The position numbers and the translations under genes are program-made. Below are positions 1 through 6,641 of a DNA stretch of 8,348 nucleotides, piece after piece (the stretch's first letter is position 1; every line of letters starts with the position of its first letter). Source of the DNA: Armatimonadota bacterium. GTDB taxonomy: Bacteria > Armatimonadota > Abditibacteriia > CG2-30-59-28. Below the pieces are notes generated by a model. The model worked only from the letters and a program-made list of their open reading frames with translations. It had not been told where the DNA came from and searched no databases. The DNA lies in contig JACQGJ010000149.1 of the NCBI GenBank assembly GCA_016199605.1, forward strand, positions 1-8,348, given 5' to 3'.

Positions 1-2103
1 ACGGCCAACACCTCGCCGGACTTCGCCCTGTACTCCGATGGCGTGCTGTCCATCGAGGAGAACTCTTTTGAGTTCAAGGTGAAGCCTGGTCGCTACGCGG
101 TGACGGCGGTGATTGGCGATCTTTCGCCGGGCGAAGGGCGACCCGGAAACTCCCTCTGGGCAAACGGAACTCAAGTCGCCTCGAACGAGATGACCAACGC
201 AACCGTGAAAGCCTTCCGCTTCCCCGTTGAGGCCGCTGAAGGAAGAATCTCCCTGCGATTCCGTGCGGATAGCCTTCAGAAATATGTGACCGTGATTGCG
301 GTGACGGCAGACCCTCTGGTGGAAGGAGAGACTTGCGCCCCTTCTGTCAAGGAGCTTCCTGAGAAGCTCCCGACTACGGAAACCTACAGGAGCAACTGGA
401 GCCGATATGAGGACCTCCTCCTCGCGGACTGGGAAAAGGCGAAGGCCGAGTTGAAGGCGGAGGGAGTGGATTTCGAATTCTGGCGCAAGGAGTCAGCCAG
501 GTTGCGACAACAGAAAGGGTATCGCGAGTATTTCGGATGGGGCCTGGGGTCGTGGGAAAGGCTGGAGGAGAGGATGGGAGCGATCAGCCTGCAGCGGATT
601 TGTCCGGTTTTCACCGAGATGGGGGTGGATGGGTTTCTGGCCAATTCACCGATAGCTATCCGGGAGCTTCCGAAAGGCGGTCTTAAGCGCGCGGTTGCCG
701 GGCACGCCGAAGGTTTCCCTCAGCAGGACATGACGGGGATTACGCTCAACCTGATGAAGAAGGCGGACGGCACGACAACAACCATTCCGCGGGTGTGGTC
801 CAATTGCGCCCCCGAAAGCCTCAAAGCGTTTCAGGACCTCTGGCGGAAGACTCTCACAGCCGGCGCCCCGGGGGCTTCCTTCTTCATGATCGACGAGCCG
901 CGCGGCATGTGGTATTCGGGGACGATCGGAGACTACAGTGAGCCTGCGCAGGCGGCCTTCAAACGATGGGCTGCCGCGCATGGCTGGACCGATCTCGCGG
1001 CACGAGGTATCCCCGAACGCGGAAGGACTCTGGACTTCTACCGATTCTATCAGTTCCGACTGGAATCCGTGGCGATGTTCGTTAAGAGTTCCCTCAAGGG
1101 TACTCCTGTCGAGAAGGTTCCGACGGCGCCTGGAAACGGCAATGTCGGCCCCGAGCAGATGAACCACAACTCCTACTGGCCGCCGGCCATGGTCCGACAC
1201 GGACTGATCGCCGCGTCGTGGGCCTATGACTCGCCCGCCTCGTGCAAGATGTACGCCGAGACCCTTCGCATGGCCGAAGAGGCAGGGGGGCAGAGCTGCA
1301 TCGTCCCCCCGTTGTATGCAGAAATGCACACACCGATCCAGGAGGTTCCCATGACGACGGCGTGCGTCAGCGCGCTGAATACAAGAGTCTGTCCCTGGCA
1401 TTTCAGCGGCCCGCTGAATGGACCGAACCGGTCCCAGTGGATGAAGTCCGTCTATTACGGCTCGCGTCTCGCCCACGCGACCACGGGGCTGGCTCACACT
1501 CCTGCGGTTTACGTTTGGTGTCCCGAGTCGATTGTCTACAACGACCTCGTTGACTTCAACCAGGCGGAAGCAGGCAATTGGAGGAAGGTTTGGCAGACCT
1601 TGTTCGACGCGAACATCGACTTTGGTGTCACGAACTTGATCGCCATCCCCAAAGGCACCGTGCTGCTCTATGCCTGTGTCCGGCCCGTCTTGAACGGAGA
1701 GGAGTTCTCCCGCCTCAGGCGGTTCGTCGAAACCGGTGGCACCGTGCTGTGTGCTTTCACCGGTCCGCCCGAGTCGCCTGACGGTGCAAGGATTCCGAAC
1801 TGGGACGCCCTCCCCAAAGACCGGGTGATTCGCGTCGAGTTGGACCCCCGCAGGTTGAAGGAAGCTGTGACATCCCGCACAAGAGGAGGCAACTGGGTTG
1901 CAGTAAACCCAAGTGTGAAGACCTACTTTTACAACCGGAACGGGGCGAGGGTGCATCTGTTGAACAACACGGACCATACTGTGCCTGCCACGGAGATTGC
2001 CCCCAACGGGGTCAAGGACCTGCTCACCGGCAAGGAGATACAGCAAGGCTCTCCGGTAGCGATTCTTCCTGGTGGCTACGCGCTGGTTGAAGAAAGAAGA
2101 TAG
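1..2103 (+). CDS. Glycoside-hydrolase-like protein, GH42-type layout (5' end missing)
   Basis: The reading frame is open to the left edge, so the true start and any signal peptide lie outside the window; the GTG at 43 is only the first start-type codon inside it. Residues below are numbered from that GTG. Residues 1-95 look like a beta-sandwich carbohydrate-binding module (FEFKVKPGRYAVTAVIGD, then alternating strands). Residues about 115-520 look like a TIM-barrel region; FFMIDEP (D284, E285) resembles a barrel-strand catalytic acid, and YAEMH (E427) could be a second acidic residue. Residues about 525-620 (LIAIPKGTVLLYACVRPVL, then a segment ending VETGGTVLCAF) resemble the Rossmann-like trimerisation domain of GH42 beta-galactosidases. 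The tail (VHLLNNTDHTVPATEI to GGYALVE) resembles the small C-terminal beta domain of such enzymes. The domain order is my inference; substrate and activity cannot be assigned. A 108-bp gap with its own promoter separates it from the next gene. Confidence 0.75.
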   Translation, partial: TANTSPDFALYSDGVLSIEENSFEFKVKPGRYAVTAVIGDLSPGEGRPGNSLWANGTQVASNEMTNATVKAFRFPVEAAEGRISLRFRADSLQKYVTVIAVTADPLVEGETCAPSVKELPEKLPTTETYRSNWSRYEDLLLADWEKAKAELKAEGVDFEFWRKESARLRQQKGYREYFGWGLGSWERLEERMGAISLQRICPVFTEMGVDGFLANSPIAIRELPKGGLKRAVAGHAEGFPQQDMTGITLNLMKKADGTTTTIPRVWSNCAPESLKAFQDLWRKTLTAGAPGASFFMIDEPRGMWYSGTIGDYSEPAQAAFKRWAAAHGWTDLAARGIPERGRTLDFYRFYQFRLESVAMFVKSSLKGTPVEKVPTAPGNGNVGPEQMNHNSYWPPAMVRHGLIAASWAYDSPASCKMYAETLRMAEEAGGQSCIVPPLYAEMHTPIQEVPMTTACVSALNTRVCPWHFSGPLNGPNRSQWMKSVYYGSRLAHATTGLAHTPAVYVWCPESIVYNDLVDFNQAEAGNWRKVWQTLFDANIDFGVTNLIAIPKGTVLLYACVRPVLNGEEFSRLRRFVETGGTVLCAFTGPPESPDGARIPNWDALPKDRVIRVELDPRRLKEAVTSRTRGGNWVAVNPSVKTYFYNRNGARVHLLNNTDHTVPATEIAPNGVKDLLTGKEIQQGSPVAILPGGYALVEERR

Positions 2104-2140
2104 GCGCCTGATCCCAGTGACGCGCGACTTTTCGCATACA

Positions 2141-2170
2141 TAGACACTCAAAGAAACCGTGTGATATAAT
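2141..2170 (+). promoter_or_regulatory. Sigma70-type promoter with extended -10, upstream of the SLH-like OMP gene
   Basis: A -35 box TAGACA (2141-2146, five of six matches to TTGACA) is followed by an 18-bp spacer and a perfect TATAAT (2165-2170). TGA immediately precedes the -10, giving the TGn extended -10 motif. Transcription would start near 2177, leaving a leader of about 35 nt before the ATG at 2212. A GGGGG tract at 2201-2205 lies 6 nt upstream of that ATG and probably acts as the ribosome binding site. This is the best promoter match I found in the window and probably drives both the OMP gene and the LptD-like gene. Confidence 0.7.
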
Positions 2171-2211
2171 CCGGTTGTTAATCTTCCATCCTTAGTCGAT
2201 GGGGGCGTGAA

Positions 2212-3546
2212 ATGAAGAGAGCTATCCAATTCAGTCTGATTCTTTCAACCTGCTTCGTGTCCGCCAGGGTATGGGCAGGACCGTTCTCGCTCGTGTCCAA
2301 GGGGCATTGGGCCTATGCCGCTCTCGATGAATTGGCCAAGGCGGGGTATCTGGACCGTCAGACTCTGGGGGCAGCCGAAGAGCGCTCCTGCTATGAGGTC
2401 TCCCAACAGATCGTTCAGGCGGCGCAGCACTGGGAGAAAGCCTCCCAGAATGACGATCTGAAACAGGTTGGCAGGCATCGTGACCAATTGATGCGACTCA
2501 TTGATGAGTTCTCAGAGTCCATCGCTCTTTTCAACATCACTCCCCAATCCTTGAAAGACCGGCTCGAGCCAGTCGTTGTCACTCCCGCGACCGGTCAGAC
2601 AGAAGCGAAACCCACCACCCCGGAGGTCCGGACTCCCGCTGCAAAGTCGAACTCAGCCGAGAGCCTCCCACTGGACATGTCGGCACTGATCGGCATGACA
2701 CCGGTGGACTCGCCTTTTGCAGACCTCGCGTCCCGCCTTGAGCCGAACACCATCTTGCGGTCCCTCGTTTCCCAGGAAACCAATGTGGAAAGCCATGCGA
2801 CCATCGGGCCCATGCCTGTTACGAGCGTCCTTCGGTCGTCGAGTTTTCAACAGTCCTCCCCTGCCACCAAAGCAGCCAGGGACCTAATGCCGTTAGTCCC
2901 CGCGGGAACTGAGAACGGAGCTCATTCACAGACTGTGCCTTACCTCTTTTCAACCGATGTCGCCCTCCCTCTGACAGACAAGGTGAGTCTGCTGGCCGCC
3001 TACTCCCACGCTCTGGACAATACCTTCAAAGACTCCTCCGCCTGGCAGGCGGGCGCCATGTACTCGCCGGGGCGGATGTCCATCGGAGCCTCTCTTCATT
3101 CTTTGGACGAAGGCTTCTTTGCGCAGAAGGTTCTCAGTGAGTCTCTGTCGGGCAGAGATACGGGTCGAGACACCTTCCACAGCAACGGTCGAATCTCAGG
3201 GTTCACCGGTTTTGTGGGGTACAAATGGGGCGCGATGGACTTAGCCGGTCGTTTGGAGGGATACGGCGATGAGACATCCCTCGGTCTTATGCGGTACACC
3301 GGCCAGGTCGGATACCGCAGTTTGAGGGACCGGCTCGTTTTGGGGCTGACGTTGACCCGATCCTATAGTTTCCGCCCCGACCTCCTCGATACGCTCAATA
3401 CCTCCTTCGGTGTCGGTTATGCCATCACGTCAACCTCGAAACTTGAGTTCACGTATATGCTGAGAGACTACAATCCAAACGGGTTGCCCACCACCGATCT
3501 TGACCGCACGCACGTTCTGGCCGGTAAGTTTTCCGTCAGATTCTAA
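2212..3546 (+). CDS. Outer-membrane beta-barrel protein with N-terminal SLH-like segment
   Basis: Probable outer-membrane protein of 444 residues. Residues 1-22 form a signal peptide (MKR, hydrophobic core, cleavage after ARVWA). Residues about 29-75 match the style of an S-layer homology domain (GHWAYAALDELAKAGYLD, then a YEVSQQIVQAA helix), which in several diderm phyla tethers porin-like proteins to peptidoglycan or its attached polymers. Residues 80-108 are helical and charged, followed by a Pro/Thr/Ser-rich linker to about 235. From there to the end, alternating strands such as DVALPLTDKVSLLAAYSHAL and a C-terminal phenylalanine (GKFSVRF) fit a small barrel with a BAM-recognised beta-signal. 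The ATG has a purine-rich SD tract 6 nt upstream. It shares a likely transcript with the LptD-like gene 24 nt downstream. The specific function, whether pore or structural tether, is unknown to me. The SLH call is by eye and moderate. Confidence 0.75.
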   Translation: MKRAIQFSLILSTCFVSARVWAGPFSLVSKGHWAYAALDELAKAGYLDRQTLGAAEERSCYEVSQQIVQAAQHWEKASQNDDLKQVGRHRDQLMRLIDEFSESIALFNITPQSLKDRLEPVVVTPATGQTEAKPTTPEVRTPAAKSNSAESLPLDMSALIGMTPVDSPFADLASRLEPNTILRSLVSQETNVESHATIGPMPVTSVLRSSSFQQSSPATKAARDLMPLVPAGTENGAHSQTVPYLFSTDVALPLTDKVSLLAAYSHALDNTFKDSSAWQAGAMYSPGRMSIGASLHSLDEGFFAQKVLSESLSGRDTGRDTFHSNGRISGFTGFVGYKWGAMDLAGRLEGYGDETSLGLMRYTGQVGYRSLRDRLVLGLTLTRSYSFRPDLLDTLNTSFGVGYAITSTSKLEFTYMLRDYNPNGLPTTDLDRTHVLAGKFSVRF

Positions 3547-3570
3547 CCGCCCTTCCACGGACCAAACCTC

Positions 3571-5031
3571 TTGAATGCTGCGCACAAACTGAGTCTGCGG
3601 CTTTTGCTGACCGGCAGACTTCTGGCAGGGCCGTTCCTCTTCACGCTTTCCCTCACACCTCGCGGTTCTCTGATTGCCGACAGTGTCAAGGCTCGCCCTC
3701 GTGAAGAGCCAAAGCCCCTTTCCGGGTCGATCACCGCCCGGAAACAGGAATTCGACCTCGATGAAAACCAGGTCCACGCGGAAGGCAACGTTCGAATGGA
3801 GTATGCCGACATGCAGTTGGAGTCGGACACTCTCGACGTAGACTTGAAGGCCCAGAGTATCGAAGCCTCGGGGAATGTCAGAGTAAAGGCCCGCGGCGGG
3901 TTGCTGGAGGGGAATCGGTTCCTCTACCGGTTCGGAACCAGAGAAGGCTCTCTGGATACGGCCAGGGTCACTTTCGAGAGAGCTGTGTTCCAAGGGAAGC
4001 AACTGGAACTCAAAGGAGATGAAGTAGCTATCCGGGCTGCGAGCGTGACCACTTGCAGTCGGGAGACAAACCCCCACTACCGAGTGACGTGTCGCAGTCT
4101 GGTGGTTCAACCGGGGAAGCAGGCGAGGTTGAACCACGTGACCTTGTGGCTGGGCAGTCATCGAATTCTGACAGTCCCCAAACATGTGGTCAGTCTTGCG
4201 AAAGCGAAACCAACGCGCGCCCGGCTCGTGCCCAAGCCAGCCGTGAGCGGCACCGATGGGCTGCTTCTTCAGTCCGGATTCAACTACCCCTTGTCCAAGA
4301 ATCCCGCCGGGCCTGAGATCGAGTTCGAACTCGGCCTGTCGACGAAACGAGGGTTCCGCGGGGGAGCCGAATTGAGCGTTCGATCAGAGCACGTAGAATA
4401 CGGTATCAACTACGCAACCCGGGAAGTGCTCCGAGATCTGCTGACCTCAAAGGTGTTTCTCGACAAGACCCCGGAGGTTTTTTTCAACCTCCGTAATTAT
4501 CCCATCGGCAGAAAACTCATGGTGGACGTCTCCACCTCGGCGGGAAATTTCCGGGAGGAGAAACCGTTTCTGGCCAACTCTTCCCGAACCAACCTGGCAG
4601 TTCGTTTGACGCCTGATTTCGGGAGTCCGTCGCATCCTTCAGCCTTCTTCGGTTCGGCGTTTGCCCGAAAATCCTGGTACGACCACGGCCAGGACTATGA
4701 GGTGCTTGGGGTGGCAGTTGGCCTGAGGGGGAAGCTGGCGAAGAGGATTGAGGGATCGATTCAGTACATCGCCCATGACATTGGTGGCGCGACGCCTTTC
4801 CGATTCGATCTGATCGAGATCAAGAGGGAAGTTCTCCTTGACACAAACATCACACTCTCTGAAAGATGGAAGATTCCGTTCCAGACCTACTACGATCTTG
4901 ACCGCCATTCCTTTCCCAAGAAGAGATTCGGCCTTTTGCGGTCACTGGACTGTCTGGACTATGGCCTAACCTACGACACCGCCCGCAAGGAATTCAGTGT
5001 TGAAGCGAGGCTGCGCGGCCTGGAGCCTTAG
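3571..5031 (+). CDS. Short LptD/OstA-like outer-membrane protein
   Basis: This resembles LptD, the outer-membrane LPS translocon that receives LPS from the periplasmic LptA bridge. Residues 7-36 form a signal-peptide-like segment. Residues about 50-160 have the OstA/LptA-type beta-jellyroll pattern (VHAEGNVRMEY, QLESDTLDVDL, SIEASGNVRVKARGG, LLEGNRFLYRF). Next comes the LptD-style junction with VTTC (C162) and YRVTC (C174), then TLWLGSHRILTVP and the start of the barrel at about residue 228. At 486 residues it is much shorter than typical LptD (roughly 750-800), leaving only about 260 residues for the barrel, so it may be a reduced or divergent relative. The TTG start at 3571 was chosen because the signal peptide and OstA domain need it and no upstream alternative exists before the preceding stop. 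Its ribosome binding site is weak. The stop codon TAG lies inside a TAGTACT sequence (see findings). Confidence 0.72.
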   Translation: MNAAHKLSLRLLLTGRLLAGPFLFTLSLTPRGSLIADSVKARPREEPKPLSGSITARKQEFDLDENQVHAEGNVRMEYADMQLESDTLDVDLKAQSIEASGNVRVKARGGLLEGNRFLYRFGTREGSLDTARVTFERAVFQGKQLELKGDEVAIRAASVTTCSRETNPHYRVTCRSLVVQPGKQARLNHVTLWLGSHRILTVPKHVVSLAKAKPTRARLVPKPAVSGTDGLLLQSGFNYPLSKNPAGPEIEFELGLSTKRGFRGGAELSVRSEHVEYGINYATREVLRDLLTSKVFLDKTPEVFFNLRNYPIGRKLMVDVSTSAGNFREEKPFLANSSRTNLAVRLTPDFGSPSHPSAFFGSAFARKSWYDHGQDYEVLGVAVGLRGKLAKRIEGSIQYIAHDIGGATPFRFDLIEIKREVLLDTNITLSERWKIPFQTYYDLDRHSFPKKRFGLLRSLDCLDYGLTYDTARKEFSVEARLRGLEP

Positions 5032-5077
5032 TACTTGTTGTTGTTGATTTCATAAATACGGTTACGCAAATCAGGAG

Positions 5078-5113
5078 ACCCCTGCGAGTTTATCTCGCAG
5101 GTGAATGCGATTG
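5078..5113 (+). repeat. Hairpin repeat unit A
   Basis: An 8-bp stem, CCTGCGAG (5081-5088) with CTCGCAGG (5094-5101), closes a TTTAT loop. It is flanked by ACC on the 5' side and TGAATGCGATTG on the 3' side. The whole 36-nt unit matches the reverse complement of unit A' (5278-5313) with two mismatches. Similarity continues weakly downstream (a GCTA motif also found after units B and A'). Confidence 0.85.
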
Positions 5114-5146
5114 CTCAGCTAACGCGGCGTCAGACTCCCTCTTGCT

Positions 5147-5176
5147 AACCCCTGCCAGTTCATCTGGCAGGTGAAG
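5147..5176 (+). repeat. Hairpin repeat unit B
   Basis: An 8-bp stem, CCTGCCAG (5151-5158) with CTGGCAGG (5164-5171), closes a TTCAT loop. It has the same layout as unit A, but one stem base pair is switched from G-C to C-G with both sides changed, so pairing is kept. The 30-nt unit is a perfect inverted copy of 5217-5246, separated from it by 40 nt. The flank GATTG...GGCTA after it resembles the flanks of A and A'. Confidence 0.85.
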
Positions 5177-5216
5177 CAGATTGACTGGCTATGTGGCAAC
5201 GGAACCGTCGCACCTT

Positions 5217-5246
5217 CTTCACCTGCCAGATGAACTGGCAGGGGTT
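5217..5246 (-). repeat. Hairpin repeat unit B' (inverted copy of B)
   Basis: This is a perfect reverse complement of 5147-5176 over 30 nt. The local stem is CCTGCCAG (5222-5229) with CTGGCAGG (5235-5242) and an ATGAA loop. B and B' can therefore form two separate small hairpins, or one 30-bp stem with a 40-nt loop, in single-stranded nucleic acid. Its outer flank diverges from the other units. Confidence 0.85.
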
Positions 5247-5277
5247 GTTTCCGCCATGCACAGTCCAGTTAGCCGTC

Positions 5278-5313
5278 CAATCTCATTCACCTGCGAGATG
5301 AACTCGCAGGGGT
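5278..5313 (-). repeat. Hairpin repeat unit A' (inverted copy of A)
   Basis: This is the reverse complement of unit A with 34 of 36 positions matching. The local stem is CCTGCGAG (5290-5297) with CTCGCAGG (5303-5310) and an ATGAA loop. The hairpin centres of A, B, B' and A' lie at about 5091, 5161, 5232 and 5300, an even spacing of 68-71 bp. The cluster as a whole is a nested imperfect inverted repeat, similar in layout to REP/BIME clusters, which often lie between convergent genes. Confidence 0.85.
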
Positions 5314-5352
5314 GCATTCATATTCGTCACCGAACTTATGAGGAACAGCACT

Positions 5353-5501
5353 TAGTACTACAACCGCATTTGGCTGGAGACCCGTCTTTGCCCCCTCGTT
5401 TTCGCGGACTTTTGGAGCCCGAAGACGGATTTCGGCCACCTGAACGGCACATTGGCGGGGTCAAAAGAGCCCGGGCGAACATAACTGCGGTTGTAGTACT
5501 A
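5353..5501. mobile_element. 149-bp MITE-like element with 16-bp terminal inverted repeats
   Basis: TAGTACTACAACCGCA (5353-5368) and its exact reverse complement (5486-5501) bound 117 bp with no convincing gene. The interior has a second inverted repeat, CCGTCTT (5382-5388) with AAGACGG (5422-5428), so the element could fold as a long hairpin. TAGTACTA is self-complementary, so it occurs as a direct as well as an inverted repeat at the two ends. The mobile part may therefore be only CAACCGCA...TGCGGTTG flanked by an 8-bp target-site duplication. The right end supplies the rodA stop codon. A non-mobile alternative is a structured RNA or a bidirectional terminator-like hairpin, although no U-tract follows either arm. 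No transposase is present, so any movement would be in trans. Confidence 0.6.
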
Positions 5502-6614
5502 GAAAGTCAGTTTCTGTCTACGGGTTCCAATTCCCAGGAGGAGCCCGATCAGCAGCATGCTGCTCAACATGCTACTTCCCCCGTAACTCAAGAAGGGCAG
5601 AGGCACCCCCGCAATGGGCATCACCCGCATGGTCATCCCGATATTCACAACCACATGGAAGGCCAGGAGAGATAGAATCCCCGACCCCATCAGTGACCCC
5701 AGGGGGTTCTCGTTCTCGCTCACGATCTGAATCCCCCGCAGCAAAAGGACCAGGTACAGGGCGAGTACCATCGTGGAACCGACAAAGCCGCCCTCCTCGC
5801 CGACGATCGTGTAAATGAAGTCCGTATGCTGCTCGGGGATGAAGTTCAGCTTATTCTGGGTCCCGTGAAACAATCCCTTCCCCCAAAGCTGCCCCGAGCC
5901 AATGGCGATCTGTGATTGAATGACGTGATATCCCGCATCGAGAGGCGAGAGGTCCGGGTGAAGAAAGGCAGCCAGCCGGTCCTTCTGATAAGGCCTGACC
6001 AAGTTCAGGTGCCAGGCGAGGGAAAAGAGGAGGCCCCCCCCCACCATGATCGCGGCCAGGTGTCGCAGTCGGGCGCCTGAGATGAATAACATCCCGAGCC
6101 AGAGAGCGACGATGACGAGGGCGGTTCCCAAGTCCGGTTGGATCAAAACGAGAAACATACACGGAAGAACGTGAAGCAGTGATTTGATTACGGTCGAGAA
6201 TTCACGGATCTTGTCTTGATGCTCCAGCAGAAGAACGGCCAGGGTGATAATGATCGCCGGCTTTGACAGCTCAGAGGGCTGGAGCTGAAAATAGCCCAGG
6301 TTGACCCATCGCTGCGCCCCCCCGGCTTCGTACCCCAAGCCGGGAACAAGGACCGCACTCAACAGGGCCAGGTTGATTCCGTAGATCCAGCGGTTGACCC
6401 GCTCAAAAAACTGCCAGTCCACAAACAGGGTCAAGGACATGACCCCCAGGCCGAGCACGAACCAGACAACCTGCTTGTTTCCGTAGCCGGACAAATAGGG
6501 ATTGTCGTGGGTGGCGCTGCGGACCGCGAGGCAACCCAGGACACCCAAAGCAACCACTGACAGGAGGAGCACTCCGTCCAGATTCTTGAGCGTTTTCCTG
6601 TCAAAGAGAAACAT
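5499..6614 (-). CDS. rodA: RodA, SEDS-family peptidoglycan glycosyltransferase
   Basis: A SEDS-family integral membrane enzyme that polymerises glycan strands from lipid II during lateral wall growth, normally paired with a class B penicillin-binding protein (PBP2) in the MreBCD elongation complex. The 371 residues are the usual length for RodA and contain about ten hydrophobic segments. Diagnostic motifs are GAQRWVNLGYFQLQPSELSK (99-118), QPDLGTALV (159-167), PEQHTDFIYTIVGEEGG (260-276) and GVPLPFLSYGGSSML (336-350). D265 aligns with the essential Asp of the family (D262 in E. coli). RodA is favoured over FtsW by these motifs and overall likeness, but that distinction is not absolute by eye. 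No PBP2 or mre gene adjoins it. The stop codon TAG is formed by the end of the adjacent terminal-inverted-repeat element. The ATG at 6614 has only a weak purine tract (GAAGAA) upstream. Confidence 0.93.
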   Translation of the reverse strand: MFLFDRKTLKNLDGVLLLSVVALGVLGCLAVRSATHDNPYLSGYGNKQVVWFVLGLGVMSLTLFVDWQFFERVNRWIYGINLALLSAVLVPGLGYEAGGAQRWVNLGYFQLQPSELSKPAIIITLAVLLLEHQDKIREFSTVIKSLLHVLPCMFLVLIQPDLGTALVIVALWLGMLFISGARLRHLAAIMVGGGLLFSLAWHLNLVRPYQKDRLAAFLHPDLSPLDAGYHVIQSQIAIGSGQLWGKGLFHGTQNKLNFIPEQHTDFIYTIVGEEGGFVGSTMVLALYLVLLLRGIQIVSENENPLGSLMGSGILSLLAFHVVVNIGMTMRVMPIAGVPLPFLSYGGSSMLSSMLLIGLLLGIGTRRQKLTF

Positions 6615-6641
6615 AGCGGTTCTTCGGGGCCGTGGGTGCCG

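Noticed and set aside
646..2229. Long minus-strand open frame of 527 codons opposite the glycosidase-like gene
   Set aside because: It is antisense to a frame with clear protein character, has shadow-like composition rich in Arg, Gly and Val, no domain pattern, and extends over the OMP promoter.
3544..3573. One gene split by a nonsense mutation (two frames in phase, separated by a TAA)
   Set aside because: The upstream protein ends in a proper outer-membrane beta-signal with C-terminal Phe, and the downstream one begins with its own signal peptide, so they are two separate exported proteins.
3430..4185. Minus-strand open frame of 251 codons opposite the OMP/LptD-like junction
   Set aside because: It is a shadow of two real genes, with no signal, domain or ribosome site.
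5151..5175. H-type pseudoknot between loop TTCA and the following TGAA
   Set aside because: The complementarity is real in B-type units but leaves no linker to cross the 8-bp stem, and unit A has a changed loop base. It is more likely a by-product of the repeat sequence.
5120..5280. Integron attC-like sites (GCTAAC and GTTAGCC motifs)
   Set aside because: The motifs do not fit the RYYYAAC/GTTRRRY core pair with bulged arms, and no cassette gene or integrase is present.
5081..5310. Intrinsic transcription terminators formed by the repeat hairpins
   Set aside because: None of the four stems is followed by a T-tract on either strand, so factor-independent termination is not supported.
5078..5313. 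CRISPR array (regularly spaced repeats of about 30 nt)
   Set aside because: Only four units, two inverted relative to the others, with 38-40-nt intervals that carry repeat-related sequence at their edges. CRISPR repeats keep one orientation, and no cas gene is visible.
5181..5675. Plus-strand open frame of 164 codons through the repeats and the end of rodA
   Set aside because: It starts at a TTG inside the repeat cluster, overlaps rodA antisense, is low-complexity His/Gln-rich at its end and resembles no protein.
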